Shown here: positions 1 through 9,065 of the stretch, in pieces
Layout: each line of letters opens with the position of its first letter
Numbering within the stretch: the first letter of the stretch is position 1
NCBI GenBank assembly: GCA_029338735.1
Contig: JAQYAY010000035.1
Coordinates: 1-49,942, forward strand
Direction of reading: 5' to 3'
DNA: 49,942 nucleotides
Origin: Lachnospiraceae bacterium
Lineage (GTDB): Bacteria; Bacillota; Clostridia; Lachnospirales; Lachnospiraceae
The notes under the pieces: model-generated
Seen by the model: only the letters and a program-made list of their open reading frames with translations
The model's database searches: none
Told to the model about the DNA's origin: nothing
Translations under genes and position numbers: made by a program

Positions 1-827
1 TTCAGCTCATACGGGCCTTCAGGTCCGAAGACCTTCGATACCATATCGCCCTCATCCTTACGTAAGAGGCCATGGTCTACGAATACGCAGGTCAGATTCT
101 TGCCAATCGCCTTGGCCAGGAGAACTGCAGCAACCGATGAATCTACACCGCCTGACAGTGCGCAGAGTGCCTTTCCATCACCGATCTTCTCACGGAGCTC
201 TGCGATAGTCTTCTCTGCAAAATCCTCCATCTTCCAGTCGCCAGAACAGCCACATACATCTATTACGAAGTTGTGCAGGATCTGCTTGCCGTACTCAGTA
301 TGAAGAACCTCCGGATGGAACTGGATAGCATACAGCTTCTCTGCTGGATTCTCAGCCGATGCAACCGGGCAGTTGTCTGTATGAGATGTGATATGAAAGC
401 CTGCCGCCGGTGTCCTGATATAATCATTGTGGCTCATCCACACGATAGAATTCTTCGGAACGCCTTTGAAAAGAGGACTGTCCGCATCATCTACTGTAAG
501 CGGCGTCTTGCCGTATTCTCTCTCAGGTGCGTGGTCTACCTTACCCCCGAGCACATGCATCATTAGCTGTGCACCATAGCAGAGGCCCAATATCGGCACT
601 CCGATCTCGAAGAGTTCCTTTGGCGCCGTAGCTGAATCCTTTTCAAAGACACTGTTCGGGCCGCCTGTGAGTATTATGCCCTTCGGGTTCATTTCTTTTA
701 TTTTGTCGAGAGGTGTCTTATACGACGTGATCTCGCAGTACACGTGATTCTCTCGGACACGGCGCGCGACAAGCTGGTTGTACTGCCCGCCGAAGTCGAT
801 AACAATGACTTTTTCTTTGCCTTCCAT
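1..827 (-). CDS. guaA: GMP synthase (glutamine-hydrolysing), 5' part only
   Basis: Converts XMP to GMP with glutamine as nitrogen donor in the cytosol. The gene starts at the ATG at 827, preceded by GGAAGGAG at good spacing, and runs off the left edge, so only about 275 N-terminal residues are present. The class I amidotransferase domain is visible: the nucleophile Cys sits in GLCYGAQLM, and the His-Glu pair in [10 protein letters not shown]. It is followed by the start of the ATP-pyrophosphatase domain with its P-loop [16 protein letters not shown]. The order amidotransferase then synthetase is the normal bacterial GuaA layout. No purine riboswitch is recognisable in the short leader; a weak TGGAAA-17-TATCAT box pair lies just upstream. 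Confidence 0.96.
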   Translation of the reverse strand, partial: MEGKEKVIVIDFGGQYNQLVARRVRENHVYCEITSYKTPLDKIKEMNPKGIILTGGPNSVFEKDSATAPKELFEIGVPILGLCYGAQLMMHVLGGKVDHAPEREYGKTPLTVDDADSPLFKGVPKNSIVWMSHNDYIRTPAAGFHITSHTDNCPVASAENPAEKLYAIQFHPEVLHTEYGKQILHNFVIDVCGCSGDWKMEDFAEKTIAELREKIGDGKALCALSGGVDSSVAAVLLAKAIGKNLTCVFVDHGLLRKDEGDMVSKVFGPEGPYEL

Positions 828-1017
828 GAATGGCTCCTTCCAGAAAAAATAACTTCTACTATGATACAATATCTGGAAAATTTTTTCCACATCTATTTAT
901 AATTTGTATGGTTTATCCGATAAGAACTATAGAGATAGAAATCGACAATACGCACTGTAATATATATTTTCATATTTCCAATATAATTAAAACATTTTAC
1001 CTGAAAAGGAGTCAGAC

Positions 1018-1536
1018 ATGAGCAGCTTTACAGTCACAAATAATATAACCCTCAGAAATCTGTACAAGACTACAGACTCATCATATTCAAAGCAGTCAAC
1101 GAGACGAGAGACTTCATATGGAAAGCTCGTGATCGCTGATACACAGGCACTTCGCAAGGGTATCTCATCACTCGCATCTGAGGATTATGGTGATGATTCA
1201 GAGGATTCTAAGGAGAGCAAGGCTGAGTTCTATAAGAAGATGAAGGCTTTCGGTGACACGTACAATTACACTCTCGAGTCATCGAAAAAGTATGCAAGCA
1301 AAGATTCCAAGAGCGCAATCAAGAAAATGAAGCAGCTCGCAAGCGATTATTCAGATGAGCTTGAAGACCTGGGTGTCACCTTCGATGATGACGGATATAT
1401 GTCTATGTCGGAGTCAGCATTTGATAATATCGATGAGTCTGAGTTTGAGGATATGTTCGGCAAGGATTCGGACTTCATGAGCCAGCTCGATTCAATAGCG
1501 AAGAAGCTCAACAGACATATTGATGTACAGGCATAA
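1018..1536 (+). CDS. Small acidic protein of unknown function, Ser/Asp/Lys-rich
   Basis: I do not recognise this 172-aa protein. It has a good ribosome site (AAAAGGAG, 7 bases before the ATG) and codon use like its neighbours, so it is probably real. It has no signal peptide, membrane segment or cysteine. Residues 1-40 are Ser/Thr-rich, the middle is charged and helical (KKMKAFGDTYNYTLESSKKY), and the end has a pattern of Leu-Gly-Val-x-Phe-Asp-Asp-Asp-Gly near residue 120, then an acidic stretch. That pattern (a helix, then LGVTFDDDGYM, then acidic) faintly recalls the C-terminal part of flagellar cap proteins (FliD), but this is only a resemblance. It stands alone, divergent from guaA and convergent with trkH. 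Confidence 0.7.
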   Translation: MSSFTVTNNITLRNLYKTTDSSYSKQSTRRETSYGKLVIADTQALRKGISSLASEDYGDDSEDSKESKAEFYKKMKAFGDTYNYTLESSKKYASKDSKSAIKKMKQLASDYSDELEDLGVTFDDDGYMSMSESAFDNIDESEFEDMFGKDSDFMSQLDSIAKKLNRHIDVQA

Positions 1537-1539
1537 TGA

Positions 1540-1597
1540 GTTCATAGTCAGAAGTTTAAAGTTGTAAGCTTAAACTTACAACTTTTTACTTTTAACT
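1540..1597. repeat. AAGTTATAAG-type palindrome acting as shared terminator
   Basis: The arms AAAGTTGTAAG (1558-1568) and CTTACAACTTT (1575-1585) pair perfectly and are followed by further T residues, so the hairpin can terminate the gene at 1018. The same stretch carries the stop codon of trkH (1592-1594). Its words (AGTTGTAAG, AGTTTAAAG, AGTTAAAAG) resemble those of the repeats at 12591 and 48011. Confidence 0.55.
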
Positions 1598-3067
1598 CAC
1601 GGTCTTCTGAGAGCACTTCTTCTTGAAAAACACATCTTTCAGTACTGCCGGATGGAACAGTATAATGAGCGGGAACAGCTCGAGTCTGCCGGCAATCATG
1701 TCAAGCGTCAGAACTATTTTTGAAAAATATGACAGGCAGTCGTAGTTTGCTGCGGGACCTACCTTTGCAAGACCAGGTCCTATATTATTATACGTCGCAG
1801 CGACTGAAGTAAAGCTGGTCACAAGATCTTTTCCCTCGATCGATACAAGGATCACCGAAATAATGAAAATAGCCATATATGTGATCATATATACATTAAC
1901 TGAACGTATGACATCATGCTCTATGACCTCGCCGTCCATTTTTATCTTCTTGACGCTCTTCGGATGGATGTATGAATTGGCTTCCTTGAGCACCGTCTTT
2001 GAAGCGATGATGACTCTTGATACCTTGAATCCACCACCTGTAGATCCGGCACATGCACCGATGAACATGAGTAGAACGAGTATCGCCTTCGACAGAGTAG
2101 GCCATACATTGAAATCTACTGTTGAATATCCTGTCGTCGTGATGATACTTCCGACCTGGAAAAATGCAGCCCTGAACGCATCAGCCGCATTGTTGAACAT
2201 TCCCATGATATTGAAGAAAATGATCACAACAGAGGCTCCTATGATGCAGAAGTATGCCTTTACCTCTTCCATTTTCATGCTCTTCTTCGGATCTCTCGCC
2301 AGGATATAATAATAGAAGTTGAAATTCACTCCGAACAGTACGCAGAAGATTCCTGTGATCCACTGCTGAAGCGCTGTATAACTGCCACAGCTGTCATTTC
2401 TGACCCCGAATCCACCAGTACCGGCAGAGCCGAAGGTGATACAGAATGCATCAAATACAGGCATCCTTGCAATGATAAGAAGCACCAGCTGAACAACTGT
2501 CATACCGAAGTATATCTTATAGAGTATTGCAGCTGAACTTCTGATCTTCGGCACCAGTTTTCCAACTGAAGGTCCCGGAGACTCGGCTCTCATCAGATTG
2601 ATATTCGAGCCGCCAGACATCGGAATCACGGCGAGCAGGAACACAAGAACTCCCATTCCGCCGATCCAGTGCGTGAAGCTCCTCCACATCAGGGATGTAT
2701 GCGACATAGCCTCGACATCTGTAAGGATTGATGCACCCGTCGTCGTAAAACCTGATGCCGTCTCAAACCATGCATCCACGAAATTCGGTATTTCACCTGT
2801 CAGCATGAACGGAATAGCGCCTACGACTGAAATCAGAATCCATGAAAGAGAGGTGACGACGCAGCCCTCTTTCAGATAGAACATAGTATTCTTAGGCTTC
2901 TTCCTTGTAGAAAAATGTCCCAGCAGGTAACTGATCGCACCGACAATGATATATGCAAATACCTCGTCTTCACGGTAGATGATTCCTGTAATGACAGGGA
3001 TGATCATAAGGGTTCCGATGATGGCCAGTACTTTTCCAAGAACGTATTTTATTATCGACTGATTCAC
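1592..3067 (-). CDS. trkH: TrkH/KtrB-family potassium uptake channel subunit
   Basis: Membrane pore subunit of a Trk/Ktr potassium uptake system. The 491-aa protein has about ten hydrophobic segments and the four pore-loop filter motifs of the family in order: TTTGAS (residues 108-113), GTGGFG, ITTTGYS and YNNIGPG. The length matches TrkH. It begins at a GTG (3067), 11 bases after the trkA stop codon, with an AGGGG just downstream of that stop. TrkA supplies the cytosolic NAD-binding gating ring, so the pair forms a complete transporter. The trkH stop lies inside the palindromic repeat at 1540-1597. Confidence 0.95.
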   Translation of the reverse strand: MNQSIIKYVLGKVLAIIGTLMIIPVITGIIYREDEVFAYIIVGAISYLLGHFSTRKKPKNTMFYLKEGCVVTSLSWILISVVGAIPFMLTGEIPNFVDAWFETASGFTTTGASILTDVEAMSHTSLMWRSFTHWIGGMGVLVFLLAVIPMSGGSNINLMRAESPGPSVGKLVPKIRSSAAILYKIYFGMTVVQLVLLIIARMPVFDAFCITFGSAGTGGFGVRNDSCGSYTALQQWITGIFCVLFGVNFNFYYYILARDPKKSMKMEEVKAYFCIIGASVVIIFFNIMGMFNNAADAFRAAFFQVGSIITTTGYSTVDFNVWPTLSKAILVLLMFIGACAGSTGGGFKVSRVIIASKTVLKEANSYIHPKSVKKIKMDGEVIEHDVIRSVNVYMITYMAIFIISVILVSIEGKDLVTSFTSVAATYNNIGPGLAKVGPAANYDCLSYFSKIVLTLDMIAGRLELFPLIILFHPAVLKDVFFKKKCSQKTVS

Positions 3068-3078
3068 TTTATTTACCC

Positions 3079-4479
3079 CTATGCCAGAATATCCACTATG
3101 TCAGAAAAGCCGGTATGCGTGGTAACGATCATTACTGTATCGCCGACCTCTATTGTATCCTCGCCTTTTGGGAAGATGATCTGCCCGTTGCGGCTGATAA
3201 ATGAAACCATCAGATGACCACGCAGCTTCAGGTCCTTGAGAGGCGTACCTGTGACAGCTGAAGGCCTTCCAATACGGAATTCAATTGCCTCAACAGTATC
3301 ATTGTACATATGATACAGCGTCTCGATATTCGAATCCATAGAAGCCCTCTTGGCTCTTGCATAGGCAATAATGGCTTCAGAGGTGATGATTCTCGGGTAA
3401 ACGACACTTCCGAGATCGAGCGTATCAATAACATCCTGGAATGCAAAACGATTGATCTTCGTCACTACCTTGGCTTCCGAGACGTGCTTGGCATGAAGTG
3501 TCAGGAGGATATTTTCCTCATCGATTCCTGTCAGAGGGACAAAGGCATCAACAGTCTCTACGCCTTCCTCCTTCAGCAGATCAGCACTCGTTCCGTCACC
3601 ATGAATGATGATGGCATTCGGAAGGAGCTCAGACAGCTTCTCACATCTCTCCTGGTCACGTTCTATGATCTTGACGGAGATATTTTCTCTTATGAGCTGA
3701 GTAGCAAGATAATATGCAGCCTTTCCGCCACCGATGATCATGCAGTCACGAACGTTGGCAGTAGGTACACCGAGATCATTGAGGGCATTTTTGCCATTGT
3801 GACGTGATGTGACTAAGCTCACCATATCTCCGGCAGCAAACACATAATTTCCATTAGGAATGATGACATTGCCATCATGAAAAACTGTCGTGAACAGGAT
3901 ATTTTTCGTATCTTTGGATACATTACAGATTGCCCTGCCGACAAGCTTCGAGTCATCCTTTACCTTGAACTTGATCATCTGTGCTTCGCCATGTGCAAAG
4001 CTGTTGACCTCAAGAGCTGATGGCAGATAGAGGATACGGGCCACCTCCATTGCTGCTTCCATCTCAGGATTGATGATCATAGCAAGACCAAGCCTGTCAC
4101 GGAGATAGTTGATCTCAGTGCTGTACTCCGGATTCCTGACTCTTGCGATTGCAGAGCAACGGCCTATTCGTGTGGCAATCGTACAGCACAGCAGATTCAG
4201 CTCATCTGAATCTGTGACTGCGACAAGAAGATCCGTATCGTCAATTCCAGCTTCCTTCTGGACGCTGTAGCTCGCACCATTACCGACAATACCCATGACA
4301 TCGTACTGATTCGTGATGTCAGCGATCTTCTGCTCGCTCTCGTCGATGATGGTTATGTCGTTGCCCTCCTTTGTCAGCTGGGCTATAAGAGTATGTCCGA
4401 CCTTGCCGCAGCCGACGATGATTATATGAAGTGGCTTTATGTCATTTGAAGATGAGTTATCTTTTGAAAAAATACCCAT
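3079..4479 (-). CDS. trkA: Trk system potassium uptake regulatory subunit TrkA
   Basis: Cytosolic peripheral subunit that gates TrkH in response to nucleotides. The 466-aa protein has the full-length tandem layout RCK_N-RCK_C-RCK_N-RCK_C. The first Rossmann motif is GCGKVG near residue 25 and the second is IIGGGKAAYYLA near residue 250, each followed by a C-terminal regulatory lobe (for example IRGG-like segment GDTVMIVTTH at the end). About 17 residues (MGIFSKDNSSSNDIKPL) precede the usual start, but no better start codon is seen. Its ribosome site TAAGGTGG overlaps the stop codon of upp, 9 bases upstream, so the genes are probably co-translated. Confidence 0.95.
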   Translation of the reverse strand: MGIFSKDNSSSNDIKPLHIIIVGCGKVGHTLIAQLTKEGNDITIIDESEQKIADITNQYDVMGIVGNGASYSVQKEAGIDDTDLLVAVTDSDELNLLCCTIATRIGRCSAIARVRNPEYSTEINYLRDRLGLAMIINPEMEAAMEVARILYLPSALEVNSFAHGEAQMIKFKVKDDSKLVGRAICNVSKDTKNILFTTVFHDGNVIIPNGNYVFAAGDMVSLVTSRHNGKNALNDLGVPTANVRDCMIIGGGKAAYYLATQLIRENISVKIIERDQERCEKLSELLPNAIIIHGDGTSADLLKEEGVETVDAFVPLTGIDEENILLTLHAKHVSEAKVVTKINRFAFQDVIDTLDLGSVVYPRIITSEAIIAYARAKRASMDSNIETLYHMYNDTVEAIEFRIGRPSAVTGTPLKDLKLRGHLMVSFISRNGQIIFPKGEDTIEVGDTVMIVTTHTGFSDIVDILA

Positions 4480-4488
4480 TTAACCACC

Positions 4489-5136
4489 TTAGAGTGTACC
4501 GAAAATTCTGTCTCCTGCATCGCCGAGTCCAGGGCAGATATAGGCATCCTTATTGAGCTCACGGTCCACATGTCCGATATAGATCTGAACATCCGGATGA
4601 TCATGATGAAGCTTCTCTACACCCTCTGGTGCAGCAATGATACACATGAACTTGATCTTCCTGCCGCCGTGCTGCTTGATGAAATCAATGGCAGCTGAAC
4701 CTGATCCGCCTGTTGCAAGCATAGGATCTACTACGACGATAGTACGCTCTTCGATAGGGCTAGGCAGCTTGCAGTAATACTCATGAGGCTCATGAGTCTC
4801 AGGATCCCTGTACAGTCCAATATGACCGACCTTGGCTGTCGGTACAAGAGAGAGAACCCCGTCAACCATTCCAAGGCCTGCACGAAGGATCGGCACTATT
4901 GCGAGCTTCTTGCCGGCAATGACAGGTGTTTTGCATGTCTCGATCGGTGTCTCGACCTCAATATCCTCAAGTGGCAGATCTGAAAGTGCCTCAAAGCCTT
5001 CTAGCATTGCGATCTCGCCAACGAGCTGTCTGAATTCATTTGTACCTGTATGCTTGTCTCTGAGTCTTGAAATCTTGTGCTGGATCAGTGGATGATCAAA
5101 CACCATTACATTATCGAGGTTCTTATAAGTTTCCAT
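4489..5136 (-). CDS. upp: Uracil phosphoribosyltransferase
   Basis: Salvages uracil with PRPP to make UMP. The start is the ATG at 5136 because AAAGGAGA lies just before it; an in-frame ATG at 5163 lacks a ribosome site. The 215-aa product has the PRPP-binding loop [16 protein letters not shown] and the C-terminal uracil-binding segment [13 protein letters not shown], as expected for the family. It is first in an apparent upp-trkA-trkH operon, and the uracil permease gene uraA is read divergently 149 bases away, so uptake and salvage of uracil are linked. A strong promoter lies at 5179-5206. Confidence 0.97.
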   Translation of the reverse strand: METYKNLDNVMVFDHPLIQHKISRLRDKHTGTNEFRQLVGEIAMLEGFEALSDLPLEDIEVETPIETCKTPVIAGKKLAIVPILRAGLGMVDGVLSLVPTAKVGHIGLYRDPETHEPHEYYCKLPSPIEERTIVVVDPMLATGGSGSAAIDFIKQHGGRKIKFMCIIAAPEGVEKLHHDHPDVQIYIGHVDRELNKDAYICPGLGDAGDRIFGTL

Positions 5137-5178
5137 CTTATGTCTCCTTTGCAATTTTTTCATAAAAAATCATTATAC

Positions 5179-5206
5179 ATTATAGTCCAAACTATATTTA
5201 AGTCAA
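5179..5206 (-). promoter_or_regulatory. Sigma-A-type promoter of upp-trkA-trkH
   Basis: On the minus strand TTGACT, a 16-base spacer and a perfect TATAAT. A second TATAAT overlaps a few bases downstream. It lies 43 bases upstream of the chosen upp start. Confidence 0.7.
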
Positions 5207-5219
5207 GGCGAAAAAATGC

Positions 5220-5248
5220 TTGTAAATGGGGCCAAAATAATATAGAAT
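5220..5248 (+). promoter_or_regulatory. Probable promoter of uraA
   Basis: TTGTAA, 17 bases, TAGAAT, followed by a leader of about 30 bases up to the AAGGAGG of uraA. I see no PyrR-type anti-terminator in this short leader. Confidence 0.5.
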
Positions 5249-5285
5249 TTCATAGGAAAATTTTATATCTTTTTAAGGAGGCAGA

Positions 5286-6656
5286 ATGGATACAAGACAG
5301 CCAGCTATCAAAGATGCACGGACACTAGGTGTCCCGAAGATGTTGCTATTAGGACTGCAGCACATGTTTGCAATGTTCGGAGCGACGATTCTCGTCCCGA
5401 TCCTCGTAAACGATTATTTCAAAGGAGAAGGGCTTTCAATTCAGGTCACGCTCTTCGCCGCAGGAGTCGGAACTCTTCTGTTCCATGTAATCACCAAAAT
5501 GAAGGTTCCCGCATTCCTGGGTTCGTCCTTCGCGTTCCTCGGCGGATTCGCGACAGTCGCTAATCTGCACACAGGCATTTACAAAGACATGACAATGGGC
5601 GAAAAGCTCCCATATGCCTGTGGTGGTATCGTTGTAGCAGGTCTATTGTATCTGGTGCTTGCTCTGATCATCAGGATCGTTGGCGTGAACCGCGTAATGC
5701 GTTTCCTGCCTCCTGTAGTCACTGGACCTATCATCATCTGTATCGGTCTGTCACTTGCCCCGTCAGCAGTTACCAATGCTTCACAGAACTGGATTCTTGC
5801 ACTGATCGCATTTGCAGTGATCGTGATCTTCAATATCTGGGGTAAAGGAATGTTCAAGATCATCCCTATCCTGATGGGTGTCGTGATCTCATATGTCGCT
5901 GCCCTCATCTTCAATGCATGCGGCATGACAAATGCTGATGGTTCAGCTATCCTTCAGTTCGGTGAGATTGCCAAGGCAAAGCTCATACAGCTGCAGCCGT
6001 TCCAGCTCTGCAAATTCGATCTGACTGCAATCCTCGTAATGGCTCCTATCGCTATTGCTACTATGATGGAGCATATCGGTGATATCTCAGCTATTTCCGC
6101 TACTGTCGGTGAGAACTTCATCGAAGACCCGGGGCTTCACAGAACCCTGATCGGTGATGGTCTCGCAACTGCATTCGCCGGTTTCATCGGTGGTCCTGCA
6201 AATACCACATATGGTGAGAATACCGGTGTTCTCGAACTCTCAAGAGTTCATGATCCTCGTGTCATCAGACTTGCTGCCATCTACGCAGTGATCCTGTCAT
6301 TCTCCCCGAAGTTTGCCGAGATCATCGGTACTCTTCCGACTGCCATCATAGGTGGTGTCAGCTTCATGCTCTATGGTATGATCTCTGCTATCGGTGTCAG
6401 AAATGTCGTTGAGAACCACGTTGATTTCACGAAGTCGAGAAACCTGATCATCGCAGCCGTAATCCTCGTAACAGGCCTTGGCTTCAGTGACGGTCTCACA
6501 TTCACTATTGGAAAGACTCACATCACCCTTACAGCTCTTGCACTCGCAGCAATCTTCGGCATCCTCCTGAATGCCATCCTGCCAGGTAACGACTATGTAT
6601 TCAACAAGAAGAGTGATGATAAGGATGATTCAGAACTGTCATCAATAAGAATGTAA
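5286..6656 (+). CDS. uraA: Uracil permease (NCS2 family)
   Basis: Imports uracil across the membrane with protons. The 456-aa protein has the 14-segment NCS2 architecture and the key signature segments: MMEHIGDI, whose Glu binds uracil in UraA, and GGPANTTYGENTGV, with the second conserved Glu. Near the N-terminus QHMFAMFGATILVP is the first conserved motif. AAGGAGG precedes the ATG. The C-terminus is short, acidic and cytosolic. It is divergent from upp, which converts the imported uracil to UMP. No convincing intrinsic terminator was found in the 125 bases between it and the convergent dapB. Confidence 0.96.
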   Translation: MDTRQPAIKDARTLGVPKMLLLGLQHMFAMFGATILVPILVNDYFKGEGLSIQVTLFAAGVGTLLFHVITKMKVPAFLGSSFAFLGGFATVANLHTGIYKDMTMGEKLPYACGGIVVAGLLYLVLALIIRIVGVNRVMRFLPPVVTGPIIICIGLSLAPSAVTNASQNWILALIAFAVIVIFNIWGKGMFKIIPILMGVVISYVAALIFNACGMTNADGSAILQFGEIAKAKLIQLQPFQLCKFDLTAILVMAPIAIATMMEHIGDISAISATVGENFIEDPGLHRTLIGDGLATAFAGFIGGPANTTYGENTGVLELSRVHDPRVIRLAAIYAVILSFSPKFAEIIGTLPTAIIGGVSFMLYGMISAIGVRNVVENHVDFTKSRNLIIAAVILVTGLGFSDGLTFTIGKTHITLTALALAAIFGILLNAILPGNDYVFNKKSDDKDDSELSSIRM

Positions 6657-6781
6657 AATACAGATACTTAAAAATGCAGTCAGCATATTATGACAGTCCA
6701 AGGCGCTTACTCATTGCGCTATGGTTGTCCTGCCATAAATGCTGCCTGCATTTCTTACTCTGTAGCAATTATTTACTATTT

Positions 6782-7543
6782 TTATTTCGCTGCTATAACC
6801 TGCCTCATGTCATACATTCCTGCCGGTTTGCCTGCAAGGAACTTGGCTGCTTCTACTGCACCCTTGGCGAAGACACTCTTGGATGTTGCCTGGTGCTTGA
6901 AGGTGATGACTTCATCTTCGCCGGCGAAAATCACTTCATGTTCGCCTACGATATTTCCTCCACGGATTGATGAGATTCCGATTTCCTTTGGATCGCGCTT
7001 CTGACGTCTGTCGTGACGATCGTATGTATAAGTATATTTTCCATCTGCTGCTTCATTTACTGCATCTGCAAGTGCAATTGCTGTACCACTTGGTGCATCG
7101 AGCTTCTGATTATGATGAGCTTCTACTATCTCCACATCAAATCCTGCATCTGCAAACACCTTGGTAGCTTTGCCGAGAAGCTCGAAAAGAGTATTGATTC
7201 CGAGTGACATGTTTGCAGAACGAAGGATTGCTACCTTCTTTGATCTCTCATTTACCTCAGCTATCTGATCATCTGAAAGGCCAGTAGTACAGAGAACAAC
7301 AGGAAGATTCTTTTCTACTGCATAATCCAGTAATCCATCGATTGCCTTTGGATTAGAAAAGTCAATGATTACGTCCGCATCTACATTGCACTCGGCAGGT
7401 GATGCAAATACCGGGTAATCGTTTTTCTTTTCAGTGTATGGATCGATCCCGGCTACTATTTCGCAGTCAGCATCATTAGCCACAATCTGTGTGATCACCT
7501 GTCCCATATGACCATTTGCACCATTCATAATAATTCTTGTCAT
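6782..7543 (-). CDS. dapB: 4-hydroxy-tetrahydrodipicolinate reductase
   Basis: Second committed step of the diaminopimelate/lysine pathway, reducing the DapA product with NAD(P)H. The 253-aa protein has the N-terminal nucleotide motif GANGHMGQVI, and the catalytic/substrate segment EAHHNQKLDAPSGTA with the conserved His pair and Lys. GGNIVGEHEVIFAGEDE matches the C-terminal core. The ATG at 7543 follows AAAGGAG. It lies 65 bases downstream of dapA, separated by an intrinsic hairpin that may tune its expression. Confidence 0.97.
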   Translation of the reverse strand: MTRIIMNGANGHMGQVITQIVANDADCEIVAGIDPYTEKKNDYPVFASPAECNVDADVIIDFSNPKAIDGLLDYAVEKNLPVVLCTTGLSDDQIAEVNERSKKVAILRSANMSLGINTLFELLGKATKVFADAGFDVEIVEAHHNQKLDAPSGTAIALADAVNEAADGKYTYTYDRHDRRQKRDPKEIGISSIRGGNIVGEHEVIFAGEDEVITFKHQATSKSVFAKGAVEAAKFLAGKPAGMYDMRQVIAAK

Positions 7544-7557
7544 CTTTATCTCCTTTA

Positions 7558-7590
7558 CAAAAAAATGGCAGGGGACTTTTCCCCCGCCAT
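7558..7590 (-). terminator. Hairpin terminator/attenuator between dapA and dapB
   Basis: On the minus strand the arms ATGGCGGGGGA and TCCCCTGCCAT pair with one mismatch and are followed by seven T. It sits inside the dapA-dapB gap, so it probably reduces read-through into dapB or stabilises the dapA message. Confidence 0.65.
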
Positions 7591-7608
7591 CAAAATCATA
7601 CTAAATAA

Positions 7609-8493
7609 TTACAGCAGCCCGTAATCCTTCATTGCTCCCTTGAGCTTCTCGAGGTTAGCAGGCTCCATCTCGCACAGCGGAAGACGAAGAGGTCCCACGT
7701 TCTTGCCCATGAGATTCATGGCAGTCTTGACAGGGATAGGGTTGACCTCGCAGAACAGAGCATCCACAAGAGGAAGCTCACGAAGCTGCATCTTTCTTGC
7801 CTTCTCGACGTCTCCTTTGAGGAAGCTCATGACCATATCATGTACATCGCGAGGAGCGATATTTGACACAACAGAGATGACACCGATTCCGCCAAGTGAA
7901 AGGATAGGAACCACAAGTCCATCCTCACCAGAGTAGAGCTCCAGATCACCGTCACACAGACGCATCATCTCAGAAGTCTGCGCGAGATTGGCAGTAGCAT
8001 CCTTGACACCAACGATATTCTTCTTCGTCTTGCGAAGGGTCGCAACAGTCGCAGGAGCGATATTCGTGCCAGTCCTGCCCGGTACATTGTACAGGATCAG
8101 AGGAAGCTTTGTAGAATCAGCGATAGCGCTGTAGTGAGCGATAAGGCCCTTCTGAGTAGCCTTGTTGTAATAAGGCGTCACTACAAGAGCAGCGTCAGCG
8201 CCATGCTCTTCAGCCTCCTGAGTCAGCTGGATAGCAGTCTCAGTGCAGTTGCTGCCAGTGCCAGCAACAACAGGAATCCTGTGCTTTGCAAACTCAACAG
8301 CCTTCTTAATGCACTCGCTGTGCTCCTCCATGCTCAGAGTGGATCCCTCACCAGTGGTACCAACGATCACTATCGCATCTGTACCACCATCGATCTGCTC
8401 ATTGATGATCTCCTCGAGCTTATCGTAATTAACAGTCTGGTCATCATTCATCGGTGTAACGATAGCTACACCAGCGCCCTTGAATATCGGCAT
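7609..8493 (-). CDS. dapA: 4-hydroxy-tetrahydrodipicolinate synthase
   Basis: Condenses pyruvate with aspartate semialdehyde at the entry to the diaminopimelate/lysine pathway. The 294-aa protein has the full TIM-barrel signature set: GTTGEGST (pyruvate carboxylate site), YNVPGRTG with the catalytic Tyr, and GVKDA with the Schiff-base Lys. The ATG at 8493 follows AAAGGAGG. It is the middle gene of cobO-dapA-dapB, only 12 bases after the cobO stop. Diaminopimelate is needed for peptidoglycan as well as lysine. Confidence 0.97.
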   Translation of the reverse strand: MPIFKGAGVAIVTPMNDDQTVNYDKLEEIINEQIDGGTDAIVIVGTTGEGSTLSMEEHSECIKKAVEFAKHRIPVVAGTGSNCTETAIQLTQEAEEHGADAALVVTPYYNKATQKGLIAHYSAIADSTKLPLILYNVPGRTGTNIAPATVATLRKTKKNIVGVKDATANLAQTSEMMRLCDGDLELYSGEDGLVVPILSLGGIGVISVVSNIAPRDVHDMVMSFLKGDVEKARKMQLRELPLVDALFCEVNPIPVKTAMNLMGKNVGPLRLPLCEMEPANLEKLKGAMKDYGLL

Positions 8494-8505
8494 AGTTTCC
8501 TCCTT

Positions 8506-8991
8506 TTATCTGGCACTACTGCTCTCATCAACTATTTTAAAAATCTGGTCGCTCGCATTTCTTACTGCAAGCGGCAGATACATTCCCGTAAGGATCACTC
8601 TCATGGCAGGTGAACCGGTATTCAGCACATCTACCATCTGCTGTTCTGTGACGATTCCCTCGTCCGACAGTCCGAGAAATTCATCGAGAACCAGTATATC
8701 ACATTCACCAGTAGTCAGAACCTTCTTTGCGAAGCCGAGACCGTTGATGATATTTTCCTTTTCTTCCTTTTTTGCTTCTTCATCGAGCTCCCTGAAGCTA
8801 TGCGAACTCCGCTCGAAACTGAATTCCTTGATCTCCGGCTCAAGTCTCTTCAGGTAGTCACCCTCCAGCTGTCCCTTGAGGAACTGGATGATATAGACAC
8901 TCTGTCCAGCTGCTGCGGCCCGTACTGCATTTCCAAGTGCCGCCGAGGTCTTGCCCATTCCAGGGCCGTAATATACCTGTATTTTCGCCAT
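8506..8991 (-). CDS. cobO: CobA/CobO/BtuR-family corrinoid adenosyltransferase
   Basis: Members attach the adenosyl group of ATP to cob(I)alamin or its precursors. The 161-aa protein has the P-loop GPGMGKTSAALG near the N-terminus, slightly different from the usual GKGKGKTTAA, a Walker-B-like DILVLDEFLGL, and the C-terminal VILTGMYLPLAVRNASD, which matches the family's TGR-like end. No other cobalamin gene is near, so it may serve salvage. It leads the dapA-dapB operon; a metabolic link is not obvious. Start at the ATG behind AGAGG. The variant P-loop leaves the exact substrate uncertain. Confidence 0.85.
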   Translation of the reverse strand: MAKIQVYYGPGMGKTSAALGNAVRAAAAGQSVYIIQFLKGQLEGDYLKRLEPEIKEFSFERSSHSFRELDEEAKKEEKENIINGLGFAKKVLTTGECDILVLDEFLGLSDEGIVTEQQMVDVLNTGSPAMRVILTGMYLPLAVRNASDQIFKIVDESSSAR

Positions 8992-9033
8992 AGATACCTC
9001 TTCTTCTGGTAAAAATAAACCTTAATCTATGAT

Positions 9034-9062
9034 ACTATATCACAATCATACCATTTATGCAA
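9034..9062 (-). promoter_or_regulatory. Probable promoter of cobO-dapA-dapB
   Basis: TTGCAT, 17 bases, TATAGT on the minus strand, 43 bases before the cobO start. It occupies the gap after the AEC permease stop codon. Confidence 0.6.
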
Positions 9063-9065
9063 AGC

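Noticed and set aside
828-1017. Purine riboswitch before guaA
   Set aside because: The leader is short and lacks the aptamer's conserved loop sequences and pairing.
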